A DNA stretch of 64,000 bases. It comes from CATQGW01 sp965262235. GTDB taxonomy: Bacteria; Chloroflexota; Dehalococcoidia; Bin125. Below, piece after piece: positions 1-7,329 of the stretch. The translations under genes and the position numbers were made by a program. The notes below the pieces were generated by a model that worked only from the letters and a program-made list of their open reading frames with translations, made no database searches and had not been told where the DNA came from. Where the stretch lies: positions 1,240,001 through 1,304,000 of the forward strand of contig OZ253504.1 of NCBI GenBank assembly GCA_965262235.1, given 5' to 3'. Position 1 is the stretch's first letter. The number at the start of each line of letters is the position of its first letter.

Positions 1-154
1 CGCCGGCGGCTTCAACGCCCAGCTCCAGGCCCTGCTCGAGAGCGACCACCCCGCCTATCTCAAAGCCCTCGAGCGCACCCGCGACGCGAGCGATCTGGAG
101 CGCGCCCTCACCGACGAGTTCAACCGCCGCTTCGCCCACGAATTCGGCGGCTAG
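1..154 (+). CDS. C-terminal fragment of an unidentified protein
   Basis: An open frame enters from the left edge (first full codon at base 2) and ends at TAG 152-154, giving about 50 residues. The visible part is a charged, probably helical tail, ending in Phe-Ala-His-Glu-Phe-Gly-Gly. Codons are strongly GC-ending, as in neighbouring genes, which supports real coding. No domain can be recognised from this fragment, so no function is given. It converges on the minus-strand SRPBCC gene that ends at 203. Confidence 0.55.
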   Translation, partial: AGGFNAQLQALLESDHPAYLKALERTRDASDLERALTDEFNRRFAHEFGG

Positions 155-202
155 CTGCGCCGATCGCGCACCAACAACACCCAACACCGCTGAGTCCTCG
201 CC

Positions 203-661
203 CTACCCCTCACCCTCGAGCATCGCCTTCAGCTGCCCCAGCTCCTTGCGCAGCTGCTTCGCCATCATTGGCCGCAAGATGAACGGCAAAAACCTGAACA
301 TCACCGTCGTGACCATGTGATCGCTCCCCGCGCTGAGCGTGTTCGTCACCTCAGTGCCGCCGTCCCGACGCTCCAGCTCCAGCTCGCCGACAAACGGGAA
401 CGGCCCCTCCTGAGCATCGGTGACCATCCGCCGCGGCGGTCGAAACTCCGTCACCTTCATCAACACCGGCGCGCTGCCGCCGCCGTACGTGTAGACCCCG
501 CGAATCTCCGACCCGCGCCCCACCTCGCCACCGCCGACCAGCTCCGTCTCCGACATCCCGTCGACCCACTGCTCCATGTTCGGCACATGGCTCGCGAACG
601 CCCAGACCTCCTCGATCGGCCGCTCAATCTGCACCCGCGCGCTGGCGGTCAGGCTGACCAT
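203..661 (-). CDS. SRPBCC (START-like) family protein, copy 2
   Basis: The 152-residue protein has the typical START-like N-terminus: an early beta strand (SARVQIERP), then a helix with the E-x-VW-x-F pattern, then a W-x-x-GMS segment. SRPBCC proteins have a deep hydrophobic pocket and bind or transform lipids, polyketides and aromatic compounds. The ATG at 661 was chosen because the longer frame uses a TTG at 700 that would overlap the upstream gene. It lies 16 nt after a close paralogue (678-1148), so this is a tandem duplication. Both follow cofE and npdG on the same strand, so they may be transcribed with F420 genes. The ligand cannot be read from the sequence. Confidence 0.8.
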   Translation of the reverse strand: MVSLTASARVQIERPIEEVWAFASHVPNMEQWVDGMSETELVGGGEVGRGSEIRGVYTYGGGSAPVLMKVTEFRPPRRMVTDAQEGPFPFVGELELERRDGGTEVTNTLSAGSDHMVTTVMFRFLPFILRPMMAKQLRKELGQLKAMLEGEG

Positions 662-677
662 GCTGCGACGCCCGTCG

Positions 678-1148
678 CTATCCGGCGGCCGCAGCGTCAA
701 GCGCGGCGCGCAAGTCGGCCACTTCCTCGCGCAACATCCGGTTCGAGATCAGCCCCATCAGGGGGCGCAGTGGGCCCATCATCAGCGCCGACGCCATGCT
801 GTTGCTGATCGCGGTGACGTCGTACGCGAACCGCGTCGCCTGCTCGCCCTGCGCGGTCAGCACAATCTGCGTGATGAACGGGAACGCGCCGCCGGACGTC
901 GATCTCCAGGAGACCCGCCGCGGTGGATCGAACTCCGTGACCTCGACGGTCAGCGTGTCGTCACGGCCGCGGAACCGGCTGGTGCCCATGACCTCAGAGC
1001 CGACGCCGATCGCTCCACCGCCAACGACCGCCGAGCCCGACATCCCCACGACCCAGTGATCCTGATTGGTGACATCGCTGACGAAGGCCCAGACATCCTC
1101 AATCGGCGTATCCAGGACCGCGCTGATCTTGAAGGTCGCTTGAACCAT
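678..1148 (-). CDS. SRPBCC (START-like) family protein, copy 1
   Basis: This 156-residue protein has the same layout as its downstream neighbour: a beta strand, a P-I-E-D-VWAF helix, and a W-V-V-G-M-S segment followed by a Gly-rich strand (VVGGG). A GGAGG Shine-Dalgarno sits just before the ATG at 1148, which fixes the start. The gap to cofE is 39 nt, so the order npdG-cofE-SRPBCC-SRPBCC looks like one minus-strand transcription unit. START-like folds bind hydrophobic ligands, and some relatives are carbon monoxide dehydrogenase subunit G-like or cyclase-like. No catalytic residues specific to a subfamily are evident. Confidence 0.82.
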   Translation of the reverse strand: MVQATFKISAVLDTPIEDVWAFVSDVTNQDHWVVGMSGSAVVGGGAIGVGSEVMGTSRFRGRDDTLTVEVTEFDPPRRVSWRSTSGGAFPFITQIVLTAQGEQATRFAYDVTAISNSMASALMMGPLRPLMGLISNRMLREEVADLRAALDAAAAG

Positions 1149-1187
1149 GCGGTCCTCCGCTCCCCGTCACGCCTATCAGGCTGCGAT

Positions 1188-1952
1188 CTATCGGAACAAA
1201 TCCTGATCGGGCGGGCGCACCAGCGATGTGTGGTCGGCCTCCGCGATCGGGATGTCGAGCCCCCGCACCACCGCGACCGGCACCCGGTCGAGCTTGTTCA
1301 TGACCGGCTCCGCCGCCGAGGCCAGCTCGTCCGCCCAGCACATCTCCGTCACCCGCAGGTCGTAGCCCTGATCGTCGTATTCGCCCACATACGAGTGAAT
1401 CGGCTCCATCCCCGATACGCCGATCGCCACGTTCGTCAGCCCCTGCCGCCACGGCCGACCGAAGGTGTCCGTCACGATCACCGGCACGTCGGGATTGCCC
1501 CGCTCGCGCAGCCCCGCGCGAATCCGTCCCGCCGACGCTGAAGAGTCCAACGGCAGCAGCGCCACCGCCGCGCCGCCGCCCACGTTCGACTGGTCCACTC
1601 CCGCGTTCGCACAGACCCAGCCGTGCTTCGTCTCCGCGACGATCAACCCCCGCGACATCCGCACGATCCGCGCCGATTCGCGCAGCACCAGCTCGACCGA
1701 GCGCGCGTCCTTCTCCCACGCCTCGGCCCACTCGCGCGCGAACGCCCCGGCCTCCACGTCGTCCAGCAGGATCACCCGGCCCTCGGCCTTGGAAACGATC
1801 TTCTGCGTCACCACCAGCACATCGCCCGCTTCGAGCGGCGTCTCCTGCGCGCGCAGCGCCACATCGATGATCTCCGCCAGATCGTCGCCGTCCCCGATCT
1901 CGGGGATCCCGCCGACCGCGAACACTCGGTACTCAGACGGCGGGCTGGTCAC
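1188..1952 (-). CDS. cofE: Coenzyme F420-0:L-glutamate ligase (CofE)
   Basis: CofE adds L-glutamates to F420-0 using GTP, completing the polyglutamate tail of the deazaflavin cofactor F420. The 254-residue protein matches the family in length and landmarks: a VVTQKIVSKAEG segment near residue 50, a CANAGVDQSNV segment in the middle, and VTDTFGRPWRQG around residue 165, which form the nucleotide and metal site. It lacks the C-terminal nitroreductase-like domain found in mycobacterial FbiB, so it is the single-domain form. The GTG start overlaps the npdG stop by 4 nt, which indicates translational coupling between synthesis and reduction of F420. Confidence 0.95.
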   Translation of the reverse strand: MTSPPSEYRVFAVGGIPEIGDGDDLAEIIDVALRAQETPLEAGDVLVVTQKIVSKAEGRVILLDDVEAGAFAREWAEAWEKDARSVELVLRESARIVRMSRGLIVAETKHGWVCANAGVDQSNVGGGAAVALLPLDSSASAGRIRAGLRERGNPDVPVIVTDTFGRPWRQGLTNVAIGVSGMEPIHSYVGEYDDQGYDLRVTEMCWADELASAAEPVMNKLDRVPVAVVRGLDIPIAEADHTSLVRPPDQDLFR

Positions 1953-2614
1953 TCGATCCCCACCATCTGCACCGCCGCGTTCGACTTGTAGCGCCGATTG
2001 ATGCTCAGGATCAGCGCCGTGATGCCCTCAACGAAGCCCGACATCACCAGCGCTCCGGCGTCGACCGGCCGCAACCGCGGCATCCGCCCGACCATCTCGA
2101 TCACGGTCTGCTTCGCCTCGGCGTCGTCGCCGGTGATCAGCACATCGCCCTCCATCTCGTCGTCCAGCGCCTGCAGCTTGCGTGCGCTCAGATTGTGAAA
2201 CGCGCCCACCACCCGCGCATCGGGCAGCAACGCCTGCGCCTGCTCCGTCGCGCTGCCCTGCTCGACCGCCACCACGCCCGGCTGCCCGTTCACGAACTCC
2301 AGCGGCACCGCCGCATCCACGACGATCTTCGAGCCGATATCGTCGCGCAGGTCGATCAGCGTCGCCTCGTGTCCGTCGAACGGCACGACCACGATGATCA
2401 CATCCGCCTCGCGCACCACATCGCGGTTAACCCCGCCGCCCGCGTCTGCCGTCCGGCCGACCACCGCGAGCGCGTCGCGCACCTGCTGCGCCGCCGCTTC
2501 GGCGCGCTCCGGGCGCCGCGAGCCGATCAGCACCCGATCATCCGCCAGCGCCAGGCGCATCGCCAGACCGAGGCCCTCCGGGCCAGTTCCACCGATGAAT
2601 CCGATCGTCGCCAT
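1949..2614 (-). CDS. npdG: NADPH-dependent F420 reductase
   Basis: This enzyme transfers hydride between NADP(H) and F420(H2). The 221-residue protein starts with the dinucleotide-binding loop GFIGGTGPEG and has a GSRRPERAE segment for the NADP phosphate, both typical of Fno/NpdG. A central DAAVPLEF stretch and AFHNLSA also fit the family. It is the first gene of a minus-strand unit followed by cofE with a 4-nt overlap. It supplies reduced F420, which the LLM-class oxidoreductase at 40100-41266 may use. It diverges from the ABC transporter operon starting at 2771. Confidence 0.93.
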   Translation of the reverse strand: MATIGFIGGTGPEGLGLAMRLALADDRVLIGSRRPERAEAAAQQVRDALAVVGRTADAGGGVNRDVVREADVIIVVVPFDGHEATLIDLRDDIGSKIVVDAAVPLEFVNGQPGVVAVEQGSATEQAQALLPDARVVGAFHNLSARKLQALDDEMEGDVLITGDDAEAKQTVIEMVGRMPRLRPVDAGALVMSGFVEGITALILSINRRYKSNAAVQMVGIE

Positions 2615-2770
2615 TCAAACTCCCATCAGAAACGCCGCGTATCATGCGGCCTGCATGTCCCGTCACGTCTGACGTGCGGGCTGACATTTCGAGCTTGTGG
2701 GCCAACCTGCCGCGCCCCGAACACGCCCAGCGCGACCGGCACGCCTCGCACGATATCAGAGGAACCGACG
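2615..2770. promoter_or_regulatory. Divergent intergenic region with two hairpins
   Basis: This 156-nt region separates npdG (minus) from the ABC operon (plus) and must hold both promoters. Two inverted repeats are visible: GCCGC-N7-GCGGC near 2633-2649, and CCCG-t-CACGT-ctg-ACGTG-CGGG at 2659-2680. They could be operators or leader hairpins. No clear sigma-70 pair and no recognisable riboswitch core were seen. Confidence 0.35.
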
Positions 2771-3604
2771 ATGGCCGCGACCGGCGACGCGGTCGAACTC
2801 AGCGACATCTCGCTCACCTACGTCGCCGCAGACGGCCAACCGCTCAAGGCCGTCGCCTCCACGACGCTCACCATCCCCGCCGGCCAGTTCGTCTCCCTCG
2901 TCGGCCCCAGCGGCTGCGGCAAAACCTCGCTGCTGCGCCTGATCGCAGGCCTCCAGCAGCCGACCTCCGGCTCGATCTCGATCTTCGGCGACGACCCCAT
3001 CGCCGCCCAGCGGCTCAAGGAAATCGGCCTCGTCTTCCAGCAGCCGGCCCTGCTGCCCTGGCGCGACGTCGAGTCGAACATCCGCCTCGGACGCGAGCTC
3101 AACGCCCGCCAGACACGCGACGGCGTCTCCGTCGACCAGCTGATCGAGCTGGTCGGCCTCGAAGAGTTCCGCCACTACCGTCCCGACGCGCTCTCCGGCG
3201 GGATGCAGCAGCGCGTCGCGATCGCCCGCGCCCTGGCGATCGATCCGCCGCTGCTCCTCATGGACGAGCCGTTCGCCGCGCTCGACGAGATGACCCGCGA
3301 GCAGATGCGCTACGAGCTGCTGCACCTCTGGGCCGTGGCGCCACACCTCGCCGCCCGGCCACGCTCGGCCGTCTTCGTCACCCACAGCGTCAACGAAGCC
3401 GTCGCCGTCGCCGACCGCGTGCTCGTGATGTCCCCGCGCCCCGGCGCGATCATCGCCGACATCCCGATCCACAGCCCCCGACCGCGCGATCCCGACCACG
3501 AGCTGTCAGAGCGTTTCATCAGCGACGCCACAGCCGTCCGCGCCGCCCTGCGCGCGGACCCCAACAGCAACCCTGCCGCCAATCCAATCGGCCTGGGCGC
3601 ATGA
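2771..3604 (+). CDS. ABC transporter ATP-binding protein (SsuB/TauB/ThiZ-like)
   Basis: This is the ATPase of an importer for nitrate, sulfonate, taurine or pyrimidine-type substrates. The 277-residue protein has Walker A GPSGCGKTS near residue 42, a Q-loop VFQQPALLPW, signature LSGGMQQR, Walker B LLLMDEPFAALD and switch His in VTHSVNEA. The ATG at 2771 follows a GAGGA motif; the open frame extends further upstream but that part is a shadow of npdG. Its stop overlaps the permease start by 4 nt (ATGA at 3601). The LLPW-x-x-V pattern is typical of this subfamily. Confidence 0.93.
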   Translation: MAATGDAVELSDISLTYVAADGQPLKAVASTTLTIPAGQFVSLVGPSGCGKTSLLRLIAGLQQPTSGSISIFGDDPIAAQRLKEIGLVFQQPALLPWRDVESNIRLGRELNARQTRDGVSVDQLIELVGLEEFRHYRPDALSGGMQQRVAIARALAIDPPLLLMDEPFAALDEMTREQMRYELLHLWAVAPHLAARPRSAVFVTHSVNEAVAVADRVLVMSPRPGAIIADIPIHSPRPRDPDHELSERFISDATAVRAALRADPNSNPAANPIGLGA

Positions 3605-4431
3605 CCGCGCCCACTCTGCCCCAGCCCGCCGCTCCCCGAGCCCCGCTCTCGCTACCCGACTTCAGCTCGACCGTGCCTTACCTGATCCCGCCCCTGATCG
3701 CCCTGATCATCGCCGCTGTCTCGGTCGAGGTCTGGGTGCGCCTCGCCGACATCAGCATCTTCGTCATGCCGCGGCCCACCGCCGTGATCGAGGAGTTCTT
3801 CGTCAACTTCCCGCGCTACTTCTCCGAGGGCATGCGCACCCTCTTCGTGTCAGTCGTCGGGCTCGCGCTCGGCACGGGGATCGCGACCCTGCTCGCCGGC
3901 GGCGTCGCCCACTCCCACATGCTCGAACGCGCCGTCCTGCCCATCGCGATCATGGTCAAGGTCACCCCCGTCGTCTCCATCATCCCGCTGCTGATCGTCT
4001 GGCTGGGCTACGGCTGGGAGCCCAAAGTCACCATCGCTGCGCTGATCACCTACTTCCCCGTCCTGGTCAACGCGATCGCCGGCTTCCGCGACATCGACCC
4101 GCGCATGCACGACTTCTTCCGCAGCGTGCACGCCTCGCGCTGGGAGATCTTCTGGCGGCTGCGCATGCCCGCCGCGATCCCGTTCCTCTTCGCCGCGCTC
4201 AAAATCTCCGTCACCCTCAGTCTGATCGGCGCGGTTGTGGCCGAGTTCTTCACCGCCGGCCAGGGCGGGCTCGGCTCCGTGATCTGGATCGAGCAGAACG
4301 AGCTGCGCCTCTACAAGGTCTTCGCCGCCGTGCTGATGCTCACCGTGCTCGGCGTCGCCCTCTCTACCGCCGTGATTCTCTTCGAACGCCTGTGGTCCTG
4401 GCGTATCGACCAGTCTTCCGCCAATATCTGA
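3601..4431 (+). CDS. ABC transporter permease (SsuC/ThiX-like)
   Basis: The 276-residue membrane protein is the channel partner of the ATPase before it. It has about six hydrophobic segments, starting with one near residues 25-45. It also carries the EAA-type coupling loop (a VHASRWEIFWRLRMPAA stretch near residues 178-195), which contacts the ATPase. The gene starts inside the ATPase stop codon. The order ATPase, permease, small protein, binding protein is consistent with one operon running 2771-6002. Confidence 0.92.
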   Translation: MTAPTLPQPAAPRAPLSLPDFSSTVPYLIPPLIALIIAAVSVEVWVRLADISIFVMPRPTAVIEEFFVNFPRYFSEGMRTLFVSVVGLALGTGIATLLAGGVAHSHMLERAVLPIAIMVKVTPVVSIIPLLIVWLGYGWEPKVTIAALITYFPVLVNAIAGFRDIDPRMHDFFRSVHASRWEIFWRLRMPAAIPFLFAALKISVTLSLIGAVVAEFFTAGQGGLGSVIWIEQNELRLYKVFAAVLMLTVLGVALSTAVILFERLWSWRIDQSSANI

Positions 4432-4459
4432 CCTGCCGATATCTCACCAGGAGACGAAC

Positions 4460-4786
4460 ATGACCGAGGACGCACCGACACAGGCCAACCCCCACGACGA
4501 CTTCACGACCGCCGCCGCGGCCGAAGCCGAACGACGCCTGCCCCGACGCCAGGCCCCGCTCGAAGCCGACATCGTGGTCGTCAAGTTCAGCGGCGACGGC
4601 CTCGTGCTCGAGCTCGATGGGGACGATGTCGACCTCGGCACCGACCTCAAGATCCGCCACGAGCACCGCCTCATCGCCGAGTTCCGCCGCGACGCCGTCG
4701 ATGGCTGGTGGTACAAGTCCGCCGTCTCGCGCGACCTCCACCCGGGCGCGGAACGCCGCCCCGGATCGCGCCCTGACGCGACCTGA
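4460..4786 (+). CDS. Small conserved-looking protein within the ABC operon, function unknown
   Basis: This 108-residue soluble protein has a good Shine-Dalgarno (AGGAGA) before its ATG and lies 28 nt after the permease gene. The first third is acidic and polar. The middle (about residues 35-75) alternates hydrophobic and charged residues, as in small beta-barrel folds, with VVKFSGDGLVLELDG as its clearest strand pair. The tail is basic and probably disordered. No signal peptide or known motif was recognised. Its place between permease and binding protein suggests a role with the transporter or its substrate, but this is only context. Confidence 0.6.
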   Translation: MTEDAPTQANPHDDFTTAAAAEAERRLPRRQAPLEADIVVVKFSGDGLVLELDGDDVDLGTDLKIRHEHRLIAEFRRDAVDGWWYKSAVSRDLHPGAERRPGSRPDAT

Positions 4787-4819
4787 CGCGACCTGACAGC
4801 ACACTGACAGCCGACTGAC
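4773..4819 (+). repeat. Five phased CTGAC repeats at the end of the 108-residue gene
   Basis: The pentamer CTGAC occurs at 4773, 4783, 4793, 4804 and 4815, so the spacing is 10, 10, 11 and 11 nt, close to one helical turn. The array straddles the stop codon of the small gene and lies about 140 nt before the binding-protein start. It could be a direct-repeat operator or just slippage-derived sequence. Confidence 0.35.
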
Positions 4820-4861
4820 GCCGCGTTGATGGCGCGATGCGCGCAACGCTCCTACGCTGAT

Positions 4862-4882
4862 CCACGGTCGCTATCGCCGTGG
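4862..4882 (+). promoter_or_regulatory. Leader hairpin before the binding-protein gene
   Basis: The arms CCACGG (4862-4867) and CCGTGG (4877-4882) pair perfectly, with an inner CG/CG pair and a CTAT loop. They are followed by GGCAACC, a string also found in SAM riboswitches. The rest of any riboswitch core was not recognised, so only a structured leader is claimed. Confidence 0.3.
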
Positions 4883-4958
4883 CAACCCCGCGGAAGCGGC
4901 CCCGGATCGCCGGCCGGCCACAGAGATCTCCGGACACTTCACTCTCTGGAGCATCGTC

Positions 4959-6002
4959 ATGCCCCTGGCCGTCCTCGCCACCCTCGTTCGACACCCCCGA
5001 CGCCTGCTGCTCCTCGCCCTCACCGCGCTCGCGCTGATCGCCGCCGCGCTCGTCGCCTGCGGCGATGACGAGCCCGACCAGCTCACCATGCGCTACATGG
5101 GCGGCTTCCGCCCCCAGGCCAACCTGCCCTTCGTCGCCGTCTACGTCGCCGAAGATCAGGGCTTCTTCGCCGACGAAGGCCTCACCGTCGAAATCTCCCA
5201 CGCCGCCACCGGCGAGCACAAGGCCCTGATCCTCTCCGGCGAAATCGACATCACCACCCTGCCCGCCTCCGAGATGATGCAGCTCCGCGCCGACTCCGAC
5301 GCCCCGCTTGTCGCCGTGATGCTCTTCGGCCAGCGCGGCGATTTCGGCTACGTCGTGCTCGAAGCGAGCGGCATCGAATCGCCCGCCGACTTCGCCGGCC
5401 GGCTGGTCGGCTTCAAAGGTCAGGTCCAGGCCGAGTTCCTCGCCATGATCCACGCCCACGGCCTGACCACCGACGACCTCGAACTCGTCTCCACCGGCTA
5501 CAACCCGGTGGTCGTCGCCGAGGGCGCGATCGACGTCTACCCCGTCTTCCTCTCCAACGAGCCCGATACCCTCACGCGCGTGATCGGCGTCCCGATTCGC
5601 GTCTTCGAGGCCGCCGACTACGGCGTGCCCACGCTCGGCGTCGTCTACCTCGTCACCGAGGAGTTTCTCGAGCAAGAGGGCAACCGTGATCGCGTCGAGC
5701 GCTTCCTGCGCGCCACCCTGCGCGCCTTCCAGTTCGCCCTTGATGACCCCGCCGCCGCGATCGAGTCAACCCGCAAGTTCATCCCCGAAGAGGCCGACCT
5801 CGAGCACGAGCGCTTCATCCTCGACACCGAACTCGCCAACGCCGTCTCGCCGCTGACCGACCAAAACGGCCTCGGCTGGTTCACCGCCGAACAGTTCGGC
5901 GCCCTGCAGGATGTCCTGCTCGAATACGACGCGATGCAGAACTCGATCGACCTCGACACCGCGCTCGACCGCTCGTTCCTCGAACAAATCCACTCCGAGT
6001 AG
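4959..6002 (+). CDS. NMT1/THI5-like substrate-binding lipoprotein
   Basis: This is the extracytoplasmic binding component of the importer. The 347-residue protein has a basic and hydrophobic signal sequence ending in lipobox LVAC, so Cys34 would be lipid-anchored. The mature part shows the NMT1/SsuA pattern: a VAEDQGFFADEGL segment that opens lobe 1, a GFKGQVQAE segment, and a DVYPVFLSNEP segment similar to ThiY/RibY proteins. This favours a pyrimidine, flavin or related heterocycle as ligand over a sulfonate, but the substrate is not proven. The THI5 Cys cluster is absent. Confidence 0.85.
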   Translation: MPLAVLATLVRHPRRLLLLALTALALIAAALVACGDDEPDQLTMRYMGGFRPQANLPFVAVYVAEDQGFFADEGLTVEISHAATGEHKALILSGEIDITTLPASEMMQLRADSDAPLVAVMLFGQRGDFGYVVLEASGIESPADFAGRLVGFKGQVQAEFLAMIHAHGLTTDDLELVSTGYNPVVVAEGAIDVYPVFLSNEPDTLTRVIGVPIRVFEAADYGVPTLGVVYLVTEEFLEQEGNRDRVERFLRATLRAFQFALDDPAAAIESTRKFIPEEADLEHERFILDTELANAVSPLTDQNGLGWFTAEQFGALQDVLLEYDAMQNSIDLDTALDRSFLEQIHSE

Positions 6003-6006
6003 GCCG

Positions 6007-6612
6007 CTAGGTCCAGATCCCCTCGAAATTCACCACGAGCCCCGGCAGCTCCGGATCCCCGTGCGCCTCGCTCGGCCGGTTCAGCACCTCCGGCTCACGG
6101 CCCGGGCGGTACACCCACAGCCGGCTCTGAATCTGGTCCACCAGCCAGCCCAGCTGCGCACCGCAGGCGATCCACTCCTCCATCCGCCGCTGCTGCGAGG
6201 CGAGTGTCTGGCTTGGCGATCGCACCTCCACCGCGAACACCGGGCAGAGCCGCATCACGCCGCGCCGCTCTTCCGTGCTCAAGCCGTCCCACTGCGCCTG
6301 CGTGAGCCACGATGCATCGGCTCTCCGAATCTCATTCGCACTCCGGCGGTACTCCGCCGAAGGCCCAAACCCGCGGCCCCCGAAGCCCTCCGACCAGACG
6401 TGCACCTGCGATCCGACGCCCATCTCCGCGTCAGCGCTCCACGTTCCCGGCAGTGGCGCGATGACCAACGCTCCTTCCGGCGAGCGCTCGAAGCGCACAT
6501 CCTCGTTCAGCGTCTGGATCGCGACGAACAACTCGTCGGTCAGGGGTTGCTCGGCTGGAAAGCGGATCTGCAGCTCGTCGTCCACCACTGGCTTCGATGC
6601 GGCCGTGACCAC
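6007..6612 (-). CDS. Uma2-family putative restriction-endonuclease-like protein
   Basis: The 201-residue protein has the Uma2 (DUF820) layout: an N-terminal helix, a FERSPEGALVI strand, an ADASWL segment that carries the first conserved acidic residue, and a VEVRSPSQTLASQ region that matches the E-x-x(S)P nuclease motif. A G-x-LGWLVD segment and a WVYRPG segment close the fold. These proteins are abundant and repeated in several bacterial phyla and share the PD-(D/E)XK nuclease fold, but their biological role is unsettled. A GTG start at 6612 has a strong GGGAGGGG upstream. A paralogue of identical length lies at 37319-37924. Confidence 0.85.
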   Translation of the reverse strand: MVTAASKPVVDDELQIRFPAEQPLTDELFVAIQTLNEDVRFERSPEGALVIAPLPGTWSADAEMGVGSQVHVWSEGFGGRGFGPSAEYRRSANEIRRADASWLTQAQWDGLSTEERRGVMRLCPVFAVEVRSPSQTLASQQRRMEEWIACGAQLGWLVDQIQSRLWVYRPGREPEVLNRPSEAHGDPELPGLVVNFEGIWT

Positions 6613-6681
6613 GGCGATGCCCCTCCCGAACCCGGCTACGCCGGCCCAAGATATCGAGCGCCCAACGAGACGGGCTGAGCC

Positions 6682-7191
6682 CTAAACCGCCGAGCCGGTC
6701 TTGCCGCGCAGGAACTTCTCCTGCCCCGGCGTCGGCTTGTCGCCCGGGTAGTGCAGCTTCTTCAGCAGGTCGCGCTCCGGGTAGATGTGCACCGCGTCCC
6801 ATCCGCACGACTGCTCACAGAGCCGGCAGCCCGTGCAGTTCTTCTCGATCACCACCGCCTGGCCGAAGAAGTCCGATGCCGCCGGCGTGAAGTCCAGCAC
6901 CAGCGCGTCGAACGGGCACACGTTGATGCACAGCTCGCAGCCCGAACCGATGCATTTGTCCGGGTCCACGACCGCCTTCGGCCATTCCTTGCGCGCGAAC
7001 TTGCGGCAGATGTCGCCGTCGTCATCGAGAATGCACTCGACCGGGCAAACCGCCCCACACGCCCCGCAGTCGATGCACAGCGCCGGGTCGATGTAGTGGA
7101 TCGTGTTGCGCTCGCCCCAGATCGCATTCGTGGGGCAGCGGTTCACGCACGCCGTGCAACCGATACAGGTCTCGACAATCTCGTAGGGCAC
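6682..7191 (-). CDS. Polyferredoxin with four 4Fe-4S cluster motifs
   Basis: This 169-residue electron carrier has four cysteine clusters. They are CIGCTACVNRCP near residue 8, CIDCGACGAVCP near residue 38, a variant C-x4-C-x2-C-x3-CP (CIGSGCELCINVCP) near residue 80, and CTGCRLCEQSC near residue 115. The expected cofactors are four 4Fe-4S clusters. The GTG at 7191 is preceded by GGAGG with 7-nt spacing, so it is preferred over longer frames. No redox partner gene is adjacent. It is transcribed away from the lipoprotein gene at 7330. The two C-terminal clusters may exchange electrons with different partners, but this is inference. Confidence 0.85.
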   Translation of the reverse strand: MPYEIVETCIGCTACVNRCPTNAIWGERNTIHYIDPALCIDCGACGAVCPVECILDDDGDICRKFARKEWPKAVVDPDKCIGSGCELCINVCPFDALVLDFTPAASDFFGQAVVIEKNCTGCRLCEQSCGWDAVHIYPERDLLKKLHYPGDKPTPGQEKFLRGKTGSAV

Positions 7192-7230
7192 TGCACAGCC
7201 TCCACTCGGTCTCCACCGCGAGCTGTCACG

Positions 7231-7260
7231 AGTATATCGTCGCGGCTCCGCCCCACACAA
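7231..7260 (-). promoter_or_regulatory. Candidate sigma-70 type promoter of the polyferredoxin gene
   Basis: On the minus strand, TATACT (7236-7231) lies 18 nt downstream of TTGTGT (7260-7255), about 40 nt before the GTG start at 7191. The -10 box is close to consensus and the -35 box is weak. Confidence 0.4.
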
Positions 7261-7329
7261 TCCGCCCCCACCCGCCACTTCGGCGGCTCGCTGATATGTT
7301 TGACGCAGCGGGCAGGCGACGGATCACCC

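Noticed and set aside
4862..4958. SAM or TPP riboswitch before the binding-protein gene
   Set aside because: GGCAACC is present, but the other conserved core elements were not found, so only a hairpin is reported.
6007..6612. Restriction-modification system suggested by the Uma2 proteins
   Set aside because: No DNA methyltransferase or specificity protein lies next to either copy, and Uma2 genes are commonly scattered singly.
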